Shown piece by piece: positions 1 to 7,534 of a DNA stretch of 22,234 nt. The notes beneath the pieces were generated by a model. The model had not been told where the DNA came from. It saw nothing but the letters and a program-made list of their open reading frames with translations, and made no database searches. The stretch is from positions 1 through 22,234 of the forward strand of contig CAYRTD010000062.1 in the NCBI GenBank assembly GCA_964426915.1, given 5' to 3'. Position 1 is the first letter of the stretch, and every line of letters begins with the position of its first letter. This stretch comes from CAYRTD01 sp964426915. GTDB lineage: Bacteria; Bacteroidota; Bacteroidia; Bacteroidales; GCA-2748055. The translations under genes and the position numbers were made by a program.

Positions 1-62
1 ATCTTGAACATTATGTTCCGATAGCTATCGGAACAGACACTCGACTCTATTGACAAGCACTA
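1..62. repeat. Right end of a dispersed MITE-like repeat (partial copy A)
   Basis: This segment shares its distal part with the complete element at 9172-9316: a GAACATT block, then CAGACAC, then CGACTCTATTGACA. It ends at 48-62 in a 15-base terminal repeat (TATTGACAAGCACTA) that matches the inverse of the other copies' ends at about 12 of 15 positions. It is interrupted at 15-34 by a perfect 20-bp palindrome, GTTCCGATAGCTATCGGAAC, absent from the full copy. The left half lies outside the window or is missing. It ends only 16 bases before the ATG of the next gene, so it forms that gene's immediate 5' region. Confidence 0.7.
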
Positions 63-78
63 AATAATATTTCATAAA

Positions 79-2160
79 ATGATCAAATATATAACCATTT
101 CTTTTTTCTTCATACTGATTATTACTTCCTGCAGAGAGCACGAACTTCATCAAGTTTTTCCTGATGCGGAGATTTCTGTTTCGTTCTTATCGGTAAATGA
201 TACCACCAGGACATATAAAAGCATCGATTCAACGGATCTTACTGTTCTGCTTTCCAAATCAACAGAACAGAAAATGAATGATAGCATCACTGTTTTTGAT
301 GTTGAAATTGAAAATTTGTCTGATAATTCGTGGAGTGGAATTGTTAAATTTGATTTGACTGTACCTTCTGAAGAACCCTGGTTTTTTATGCCGGGTTTTA
401 TTTATGGTGATAACCAAAGTTTTTTAGATTATAAATATATGCAGAAGCTTTGGCCCCGGGTAAGAAGGGGAGAGTCTGATATTCCCTATTCATCTTATTT
501 CAGGGCACGTTCCGATCGGTTAAGCTACCCATTAAGTGCACTCTATTCCAATGGACATGTGTATGGCATATCCGGATCTCCATATATGGTTAATAATGAA
601 GAGGGAGATGTTTTTTGGTATCCAGGCATTAAAGGAGATTTTTTACAATTCAACGGGTTTGGATGCGAAATGGACACTTTATCTGCATCAGTTAGTTTTA
701 CCATCGGATATGAAAATGCACCATGGCTCTATGTCGCCGGGGATATAATCGAACCGGCTACTGCTCCTGAAGAAGGTGCAGTCTCTATTCCGGCGGGTGG
801 CTCATTAAGTTTTAAACTACATGTCTATTCTTATAACGCAGAGGACAGGCGTGCACTTAACTATGCCATAAAGAACCAGGTCGCATTGTTTCACGAGGAG
901 CCACAAAAAGTGGTAAGTCCCCTGAAAGGTATAGAAGATTTATCGGTGGCTGTTTTTGAGGACGCATACGATAAAAAAGCCAAAAACTATGCCACGGTGA
1001 CAAGATTGGAAAATGGAGAGGTGCTAAGGGATCCATCATCATTTTCTATTGGATGGACCGGCGGTATGGTGGTGGCTACACCCCTGTTAATGGCGGCTCA
1101 CCGGCTGGACAGGGAGGACATGAGATTGCAGGCTTTGGAATGTATACAGGATATTGTAGACAATTCACTGAATGAGAAATCGGGTTTGCCTTACGATGCG
1201 AAGAGCAATGGTGAATGGACAACCAATGGCTGGTGGGAGTATTATATATGGAAACCCATTGAAGGAATTTCTGCTCATTCTTCTTACCTGGCCGGACAAG
1301 CCATGTTTTACATTCTTAAGGCTTACGAGGTTGAAAGAGAGTTTAGCAATGTGGAACACAACGACTGGTTGGATTTTGTTATTCAGGTTTCTAACAGGAT
1401 TGAGCAGACAAAGAACAGTGAAAACGAGTATCCATACCGGTGGTCTCCCGAAACAGGGGAGGCGCTTGATTATGATGCCATTGGAGGTGCATGGTGCCTC
1501 GCTACAAGGGCATACCTCGCCTCTATGCTTAAGGATTCATTAATGCTTAAACAAAGCGAACAGAGCATCGACCATTACTGGAACAAATTTGTAAAGCAAA
1601 TGAATTGCTATGGCACTCCACATGACATTTGGATGGCCACCGAAGAGGAGGGTGTTTTGGCTTTTGTAAAAGCCGCGGCTATTCTTCACAAGTATACTGG
1701 TGAAGAAAAATATTTAATGTATCTCCGCGATGGAATCGACTATGAATTTACGTGGAAGTATTGTTACAACACAATAATAATGGTGCCCCCTTTAAGTAAT
1801 GTTAACTGGTCATCTTCCGGGGGGTCGGGTACTTCTATAGCAAACCCACATGTTCATCCAATGGGAAACCTGATTATGGACGAAATACTTTATTATGCAA
1901 AAGTTACAGGGGATAATTATTACTATAAAAGAGCCAAGGATGTTTTCTACTGGCCGTTGCAATCTTATAACCACTATGATGGTGAATTGGATTTTGGCAA
2001 AAAGGGATGGATGTCGGAGCGCCACTGCCCACACCAGGGTTTGTTGATTGAAAAGTATCCGGACGGTAATCCTGCCAGTATATGGTTTGTTTTTCACGCC
2101 TGGGGTTCTGGTTGTGCGCTTGAATCCCTTTGTGGTGATGCTTTTGATGAAGGTTTTTAA
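79..2160 (+). CDS. Lipoprotein with putative (alpha/alpha)-barrel glycan-enzyme domain
   Basis: The 693-aa product starts with a short lipoprotein signal (hydrophobic stretch, then ITSC with Cys18 as the likely lipidated residue), so it should be anchored in the outer membrane or face the periplasm. Residues about 30-270 are beta-rich, with alternating hydrophobic strands and motifs such as FFMPGFIYGDN and SDRLSYPLSALY. Residues about 290-690 are helical and rich in Trp, Tyr, His and acidic residues (WTTNGWWEYYIWK, EYPYRWSPETGE, GGAWCLATRAYL). A beta-sandwich followed by a six-hairpin alpha toroid is typical of several glycoside hydrolase, polysaccharide lyase and epimerase families. I cannot name the family or the catalytic residues. 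The next gene follows after 60 bases without a visible terminator, so the two are probably cotranscribed. The ATG at 79 is preferred because the signal peptide begins directly there. A carbohydrate-active role is inferred from architecture and PUL context; substrate unknown. Confidence 0.85.
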   Translation: MIKYITISFFFILIITSCREHELHQVFPDAEISVSFLSVNDTTRTYKSIDSTDLTVLLSKSTEQKMNDSITVFDVEIENLSDNSWSGIVKFDLTVPSEEPWFFMPGFIYGDNQSFLDYKYMQKLWPRVRRGESDIPYSSYFRARSDRLSYPLSALYSNGHVYGISGSPYMVNNEEGDVFWYPGIKGDFLQFNGFGCEMDTLSASVSFTIGYENAPWLYVAGDIIEPATAPEEGAVSIPAGGSLSFKLHVYSYNAEDRRALNYAIKNQVALFHEEPQKVVSPLKGIEDLSVAVFEDAYDKKAKNYATVTRLENGEVLRDPSSFSIGWTGGMVVATPLLMAAHRLDREDMRLQALECIQDIVDNSLNEKSGLPYDAKSNGEWTTNGWWEYYIWKPIEGISAHSSYLAGQAMFYILKAYEVEREFSNVEHNDWLDFVIQVSNRIEQTKNSENEYPYRWSPETGEALDYDAIGGAWCLATRAYLASMLKDSLMLKQSEQSIDHYWNKFVKQMNCYGTPHDIWMATEEEGVLAFVKAAAILHKYTGEEKYLMYLRDGIDYEFTWKYCYNTIIMVPPLSNVNWSSSGGSGTSIANPHVHPMGNLIMDEILYYAKVTGDNYYYKRAKDVFYWPLQSYNHYDGELDFGKKGWMSERHCPHQGLLIEKYPDGNPASIWFVFHAWGSGCALESLCGDAFDEGF

Positions 2161-2220
2161 CTGTTTAGTCGAATTGGAAGGTTTGATATAAGTGATTTTA
2201 ATAGATTAGAATTAATAGTT

Positions 2221-3573
2221 ATGAATACAACCAAAAGTCTCTTTTGTACAATACTTCTTTTTGTGAATTTCATCTCATATTCACAATCTGAACAATATCC
2301 ACGATTTGGAATTATTACCGATATTCAATACTGTGATTGCGAAACCGCAGGTTCCAGATTTTATCGGGGTGTTCCTGATAAATTAAGGGCTGCTGTTGAT
2401 TCCCTGGATTCCGAAAATATTGAATTCATTCTAAATTTTGGTGATGTCATAAATAAATATTGGAAAAGTTTTGATACCATACTTCCTATTCTCAATGATG
2501 CTTCGTTTGACGTCTATTATACTCTTGGTAATCACGATTTTGAAGAGCTGACCCAGGGTCAGGTTGATTCTCTCACAATTCTCTTAAATATGCCATCAAG
2601 GTATTATACTTTTAAAAAGGGCGACTGGCGTTTTGTAATGTTAGACGCGAATGAAATAAGCACGTATGCCTATCCGGAGGGAAGCAACGAGTATAATTTT
2701 TTCGTGAATTATATTCTAAATCTTGATGAGGTAAATGCTCATAACTGGAATGGTGGGGTATTTTCAAATCAACTTTCCTGGCTTAAAAATATACTTGCCA
2801 AAGCTGATACTCTTGGTGAATTCGTTATTGTTGCCGGTCATCCAAATATTTACCCCCTCAATATGAACAGCATGTTGAATTATGAAGAGGTTGCAAATAT
2901 ACTTGAAGCACACAATAGTGTGAAAATGTATATGGCTGGACACTGGCATGATGGAGCATATGTTTTAAATAATGGTTTGCATTATCTTACATTCAGGGCA
3001 ATGCTTGATTATCCGGATTCGACGGCCTTTTCAATTGTAGATGTTACCGATAATGAGATTATTATTAACGGTTTTGGCCGGGAGCCTGACAGGATACTTC
3101 CTTACAATGCTGAATATACGCTAACAGTTGAAAATGGAACCGGGAGCGGCACTTACCGGCAGGGGGCAAGGGTTGAGCTTTCACCTGTTCCTCCTTCAAC
3201 CGATATGATTTTTTCGCATTGGACAGGTGATGAAGGTGTGCTAAAATCCATTACAGACTCGTCTGCGGTTTTTCCAATGCCGGCTTTTAATATTAAGCTC
3301 ACCGCGAATTTCAATGCTGTTACTGTGAATAAAAGTACATTAGAAAGTCTTAAGGTATATCCTAATCCTTTCACGGATCATTTATATATTAAACACTCAT
3401 GCAGGATTAATAAAATGATAATATTTGATATTTCCGGCAGGAAAAAAAACCTATATTACCCTGGATCTGATGATGTTACTATTGAGCTGGGTAGTTTGCA
3501 ACCCGGGATGTATTTTCTTAAACTGGTTGACGAGAGGGGAAACGTGTTTAACAAGGTGATTAGTAATCACTAA
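2221..3573 (+). CDS. Secreted calcineurin-like phosphoesterase, ADPRM type, with T9SS tail
   Basis: This 450-aa protein has a signal peptide (about residues 1-22, ending SYSQ). The metallophosphoesterase core follows with its metal-binding motifs in order: D34-x-Q36 (the Gln replaces the usual His), G74-D75, G103-N104-H105-D106, G-H207, and G-H241-W-H243. The D-I-Q-Y start followed by RFYR resembles the Mn-dependent ADP-ribose/CDP-alcohol diphosphatase (ADPRM) family, which naturally uses DxQ; such enzymes split pyrophosphate bonds in small nucleotide conjugates. Residues about 299-366 form a divergent InlB-type repeat (FSHWTGDEG and MPAFNIKLTANF). Residues 373-450 are a T9SS sorting tail with YPNPF at 380-384 and GMYFLKL near the end, which predicts export to the cell surface or medium. 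ADPRM proteins are usually intracellular, so the natural substrate here may differ, perhaps a phosphodiester decoration on a glycan or teichoic-type polymer; that is inference. It lies 60 bases behind the lipoprotein gene, probably in one operon. Confidence 0.87.
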   Translation: MNTTKSLFCTILLFVNFISYSQSEQYPRFGIITDIQYCDCETAGSRFYRGVPDKLRAAVDSLDSENIEFILNFGDVINKYWKSFDTILPILNDASFDVYYTLGNHDFEELTQGQVDSLTILLNMPSRYYTFKKGDWRFVMLDANEISTYAYPEGSNEYNFFVNYILNLDEVNAHNWNGGVFSNQLSWLKNILAKADTLGEFVIVAGHPNIYPLNMNSMLNYEEVANILEAHNSVKMYMAGHWHDGAYVLNNGLHYLTFRAMLDYPDSTAFSIVDVTDNEIIINGFGREPDRILPYNAEYTLTVENGTGSGTYRQGARVELSPVPPSTDMIFSHWTGDEGVLKSITDSSAVFPMPAFNIKLTANFNAVTVNKSTLESLKVYPNPFTDHLYIKHSCRINKMIIFDISGRKKNLYYPGSDDVTIELGSLQPGMYFLKLVDERGNVFNKVISNH

Positions 3574-3578
3574 AAAAA

Positions 3579-3894
3579 ATGGACATGGCCAAAAGAATGT
3601 TTTTTTTACTGGTTATTAGTGCTTATGTTCAGTTAAAGACTGATCTTGAAAAAGATGATGCGTTAATCGTATTTTTTGTGCCTGGTTAACTTTAGTTGCA
3701 TGAATAAAGAGGAAGAATGCTTTCAATTTGTAAGTAACCTAAACTTAAAAAATAATTTTGATTACACTAAGGTACAGGTAATTGATCACCTTGGGAAAAT
3801 GGTTATTAATAGGGAGATCAAAGGCTATACAATTGATGTAACTAATCTGGGAGAAGGGGTCTATTTGTTTTTTAATATGGGAAGGAAAAAATAA
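3579..3894 (+). pseudogene. Degraded small secreted-protein gene (signal peptide plus T9SS-tail remnant)
   Basis: Two overlapping short frames look like the ends of one secreted protein. Frame one (3579-3689, 36 aa) starts at an ATG 6 bases after the preceding stop and reads MDMAKRMFFLLVISAY, a signal-peptide-like start. Frame two (open 3676-3894; an internal ATG opens at MNKEEE) ends with KVQVIDHLGKMVINREI and IDVTNLGEGVYLFF, which matches the last 50 residues of a T9SS type A sorting tail but lacks the upstream YPNP turn and any passenger domain. The simplest reading is a gene that lost its middle and was frameshifted. A genuine small exported protein made from frame two alone cannot be excluded, but it would have no signal peptide. 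Confidence 0.6.
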
Positions 3895-3942
3895 ATGATC
3901 CTTATCGGGTGATTGTTACCAGATAATGAGTAGTAAAAAACA

Positions 3943-3968
3943 GAGGCCGTCAAATCAATAACGGCCTC
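3943..3968. terminator. Perfect 8-bp hairpin after the first gene block
   Basis: GAGGCCGT at 3943-3950 pairs exactly with ACGGCCTC at 3961-3968 around a 10-base AT-rich loop. The A-run (AGTAAAAAA) lies on its left, so the classic U-tract is present only for minus-strand transcription. For the upstream plus-strand genes it would be a weak or processed terminator. Its stem (GAGGCCGT) resembles that of the hairpin at 16542-16574. Confidence 0.55.
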
Positions 3969-3985
3969 CTAATGGCCAGATAAAT

Positions 3986-4010
3986 TGATGTTCCTAAGTT
4001 CAATATTACT
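3986..4010 (+). repeat. 25-26 bp direct repeat, copy 1
   Basis: TGATGTTCCTAAGTTCAAT followed by ATTACT occurs here and again at 9381-9406, where one extra T is the only difference. Here it stands 335 bases before the susC start, just after the hairpin at 3943-3968. The flanks of the two copies are unrelated. It may be a conserved leader or binding site, or the scar of a lost gene's upstream region. Confidence 0.7.
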
Positions 4011-4344
4011 GAGCCACTTTTTTAAGTATGGTTTCAATTATTTTAAAAATGCATTTGAAATTAGGAAAGAATTCTAATAAGTATCATTTAGTCTTCAAAA
4101 ATAAACATAATTTTTAATTAGTAAGACACAAGAAGAATAATACTAAAAGAAGATTTATTTGCTAATACTATTACAAAAATAATAGAATAAACAGATTAGA
4201 TACGAAGTACAATCAGGTAAATGAATGATTTGTCCTATTAAAATAAACATTTACAAAGCTTAATTTTCTTTGCTTAGCCTAAATTTGATACACTTATTTT
4301 TCCTCAAACAACTAAAAAAATTAACAGTGATAAATTACTTTCGG
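4011..4344 (+). promoter_or_regulatory. AT-rich susC leader with candidate promoter TAAATTTG
   Basis: No gene is visible in these 334 very AT-rich bases. TAAATTTG at 4280-4287 fits the Bacteroidota -7 consensus TAnnTTTG and would place transcription start about 50 bases before the susC ATG. A well-spaced TTTG at -33 is not evident, so the call is tentative. No Shine-Dalgarno sequence is seen, which is normal for the phylum. This is the most likely place for the HTCS binding site, but I could not pick out a convincing direct repeat. Confidence 0.4.
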
Positions 4345-7300
4345 ATGAAACAAAATTCTACATTCCTAAAAACTTTATGTGCCTTTCTAATGCTAGTTGC
4401 AATAACCCTTCCGGAGTTATTTGGACAAAATGGGTGGAAGGTATCAGGTACCATCACTGAGTTGGAGAATAATCAGCCTATGCCGTTTGTTACAGTTGCT
4501 GAAAAAGGTACCAATAACGGTACGGTATCAGACATGGACGGTCATTATACTCTTGAAGTAAACGACCAGAATGCTGTTTTGGTTTTTTCCTATGTAGGAT
4601 ACCTTAAAGAAGAAGTCGCGGTGAATGGAAGATCGGAGATTGATATAAGCTTAACTTCTGATCTGCAAAAAATTGATGAGGTGGTGGTAATTGGTTATGG
4701 CACGCAAAAAAAGAGTGATCTCACAGGCGCACTGTCCTCGGTTTCCAGCAAAGATCTGGAAAAGGTGCCTGCTATGGGTATTGATCAGGCTTTACAGGGG
4801 AAAGCTGCAGGTGTGGAAATAATTAGTAATACAGGTGCTCCGGGTTCAAAAACAACAGTCAGAATCAGGGGGATTGGAACACTTAATTCAGGCACCGAAC
4901 CTTTATATGTTATTGATGGGTTTATCATGGGTGACCAGGCTTTTGGCAAGGAGGGTGGAAATATTCCCGATAATAAGGTCGGAATTGGGTTTCTTGATCC
5001 TTCGGATATCGAATCAATCGAGGTTCTGAAAGACGCTTCTGCCGCTGCTATTTACGGGTCGAGGGGGGCAAACGGTGTTATTCTTATTACTACCAAAAAG
5101 GGGCAAGCAGGTAAGACCAGGGTGAATTTTGATACATACAGGGGGGTACAAACGCTATATAAAAAATATGATATCATGGGACCTGAAGAGTTTCGTGATT
5201 ACTGGAATGAAGCACGGCAGGCAACAGGGCGGCCTATATACGAGGGATTAGAGGAAGGAACAGAACTGAATGAAACAGATTGGCTCGATGAAGTTTTTTC
5301 TCCTGCTGATATGGAGAGTTATAAGTTATCCGTTTCCGGGGGTAATGAATCTTCTACCTTTTACATGGGAGGTAGTTATCTGAAACAAGAAGGCATGATT
5401 GAAAATTCAGGCTTTGATAAAATCTCTTTCCGTGTAAACAGCGAACACAAAATAACAGAAAAAATATCAGTGGGTGAGAACCTCACTCTCGCCCGAACGA
5501 TGAGAGAAAGAATTGCCAGCGAAGGCAGTATTTTGTCTGGTGCTTTAAAGGCAGATCCTACTGCCGAAGTGTATGATTCTACAGGAAACTGGAACCACCT
5601 CTTTCGAACTGCCTCCTCTGGAAACCCGGTGGGAGTTATGGAACGCAATAATTATACCTACGAGACCACTCGTTTTCTGGGTTCTGTTTTTTTGGATGCT
5701 GAAATAATTAACAACCTAAGTTTCCATAGTAATTTTGGTTTAGATATAAATATTGGTGATATGGAGTCTTTTGATCCCAAATATCATATCACCCCTTCAG
5801 ACAGAAATGACAGGAATTATTACCGTAAAAGACATGAGAAATGGGTAAACTGGGATTGGGAAAACACTCTTACCTACCACCAGGTTTTTGGTGAGCATGA
5901 TGTAACGATTATGGGGGGTGTTACGGCTCAAAAGGAATCATTTGTAGACACACGGATAGATGTTCACGATTTTCCCTTTGATGAAGAATTCATGCGATAT
6001 CCCAATGTCCCTACTATCGACGGAGTGGTAAATGGACTAAGGAGTTCGCCAATGGCTTATTCAATTTTTTCAGTTCTCGGAAGGGCAATTTATAGTTACA
6101 ACAGTAAATTCTTGTTAACATCAAGTGTGCGCAGGGATGCATCCTCCAGGTTCGGACCTAATTATCGTGTTGGAGTATTCCCTTCATTTTCAGTTGGATA
6201 TAAAATATCTGAAGAGTCTTTTATAAAGGATATCCCGTATATTTCCTTTATGAAATTCCGGGGAGGCTGGGGAAAACTTGGTAATCAGTCAATTCCTCCT
6301 TTTGGCTATACAACCAGTGTCTACACCGGAACAAACTATTCAGCAGGTCTTTCAAATACTGTTATGATTGGAAGTATTCCAAGTGGACCAGCAAATCCTG
6401 ATATGCACTGGGAGGCAACTTCACAAACAAATTTTGGCATTGATGCTGCTTTTTTTGATTATAAACTGAGCTTAACCATTGACAGGTTCCATAAGAAAAC
6501 AAGTAATTTGCTTATACAGGTTCCTATTTCGGCTATGACCGGAATTCAGAATCCGGAAAGAATCGGAGGATCTCCTCCATGGCCATTCGTTAATGCAGCG
6601 GAGGTAGAGAACAAAGGGATTGATGCCATGCTAACATATAAATTCAGGGCAGGTGATTTTTCTTTCAGCGTGAACGGAAATCTCTCCCACGTGAAAAATG
6701 AGGTTTTAAGCCTGGCGGGCGGAGATCCCATATATTCTAATGGAGGCAGGAGCAGAACCATTGAGGGCTTACCTATTGCAAGTTTTTATGGTTATGTAAT
6801 TGATGGTATTTTTCAATCATATGATGAAATTGCCGATGCTCCAAGTCAGGGAGCAGATGATCCCCACATCGCTGATAATTCAGTTGAACCAAATCCCCAA
6901 CGATACATTGCCCCGGGTGATTTCCGGTTTAAGGATCTCAATAATGATGGTGTTATTGATGGGGATGACCGGGATTATATTGGAAACCCTCTACCTGAAT
7001 GGTTTTATGGGTTAAATCTTAATGTTGAATACAAAAATTTCGACTTTTATGCAAGTATTTCAGCCACTCAGGGTAATGACATACTGAATGCCATGACATT
7101 TCACCTCAAAGGTTATTCACCAACCAATAAGAGTCGTGACGTTATTGATCATTGGACACCTGAAAACAGGGACTCCGAAAATCCACGGATAGGCGTTAAC
7201 AGGAATGATAACATGCGTTTTTCGGACTATTACATTTTCGATGGCAGTTATGCCCGGATTAAAAATGTCACTCTGGGTTATACTTTGCCTTCCCAATGGA

Positions 7301-7497
7301 TGTCTAAGATTAATGTGACAAGGTTGAGACTATACCTAACTGTTCAGAATCTCGCAACCTTTACGAGTTATCCGGGTATGGAACCGGAAGTAGGAAGTTC
7401 TGTGGGATGGAATCCCTCTCCACTTGACTTTGGAGTGGATAATGCTACCTACCCGCAACCAAGAACTTTTCTATTCGGCATTAACTTGTCATTATAA
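4345..7497 (+). CDS. susC: SusC/RagA-family TonB-dependent outer-membrane glycan transporter
   Basis: The 1050-aa product is a TonB-dependent beta-barrel of normal SusC length. Residues 1-28 form the signal peptide (KTLCAFLMLVAITLP, then LFGQ). Residues about 31-105 are the carboxypeptidase-D-regulatory-like domain (SGTITELENNQPMPFVTV, SDMDGHYTLEV). The SusC-type DEVVVIGYGTQKKSDLTGA motif lies at 111-129, and the plug follows with VRIRGIGTL and EPLYVIDG. The rest is barrel strands ending in a short aromatic/hydrophobic C-terminus (FLFGINLSL). The start at 4345 is chosen because the frame extends upstream to 4270 only through non-ATG codons, and the signal peptide begins at MKQNS. SusD follows after 37 bases. 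The pair forms the lidded importer of oligosaccharides across the outer membrane, energized by TonB. The substrate cannot be read from the sequence. Confidence 0.96.
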   Translation: MKQNSTFLKTLCAFLMLVAITLPELFGQNGWKVSGTITELENNQPMPFVTVAEKGTNNGTVSDMDGHYTLEVNDQNAVLVFSYVGYLKEEVAVNGRSEIDISLTSDLQKIDEVVVIGYGTQKKSDLTGALSSVSSKDLEKVPAMGIDQALQGKAAGVEIISNTGAPGSKTTVRIRGIGTLNSGTEPLYVIDGFIMGDQAFGKEGGNIPDNKVGIGFLDPSDIESIEVLKDASAAAIYGSRGANGVILITTKKGQAGKTRVNFDTYRGVQTLYKKYDIMGPEEFRDYWNEARQATGRPIYEGLEEGTELNETDWLDEVFSPADMESYKLSVSGGNESSTFYMGGSYLKQEGMIENSGFDKISFRVNSEHKITEKISVGENLTLARTMRERIASEGSILSGALKADPTAEVYDSTGNWNHLFRTASSGNPVGVMERNNYTYETTRFLGSVFLDAEIINNLSFHSNFGLDINIGDMESFDPKYHITPSDRNDRNYYRKRHEKWVNWDWENTLTYHQVFGEHDVTIMGGVTAQKESFVDTRIDVHDFPFDEEFMRYPNVPTIDGVVNGLRSSPMAYSIFSVLGRAIYSYNSKFLLTSSVRRDASSRFGPNYRVGVFPSFSVGYKISEESFIKDIPYISFMKFRGGWGKLGNQSIPPFGYTTSVYTGTNYSAGLSNTVMIGSIPSGPANPDMHWEATSQTNFGIDAAFFDYKLSLTIDRFHKKTSNLLIQVPISAMTGIQNPERIGGSPPWPFVNAAEVENKGIDAMLTYKFRAGDFSFSVNGNLSHVKNEVLSLAGGDPIYSNGGRSRTIEGLPIASFYGYVIDGIFQSYDEIADAPSQGADDPHIADNSVEPNPQRYIAPGDFRFKDLNNDGVIDGDDRDYIGNPLPEWFYGLNLNVEYKNFDFYASISATQGNDILNAMTFHLKGYSPTNKSRDVIDHWTPENRDSENPRIGVNRNDNMRFSDYYIFDGSYARIKNVTLGYTLPSQWMSKINVTRLRLYLTVQNLATFTSYPGMEPEVGSSVGWNPSPLDFGVDNATYPQPRTFLFGINLSL

Positions 7498-7534
7498 GGG
7501 ACTTAAAATATTAATTGTGTAAATATTTCATGAA

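Noticed and set aside
4270..4344. Upstream extension of the susC frame from 4270
   Set aside because: It begins at a TTG and adds a second hydrophobic stretch before the proper signal peptide at 4345; it also overlaps the candidate promoter.
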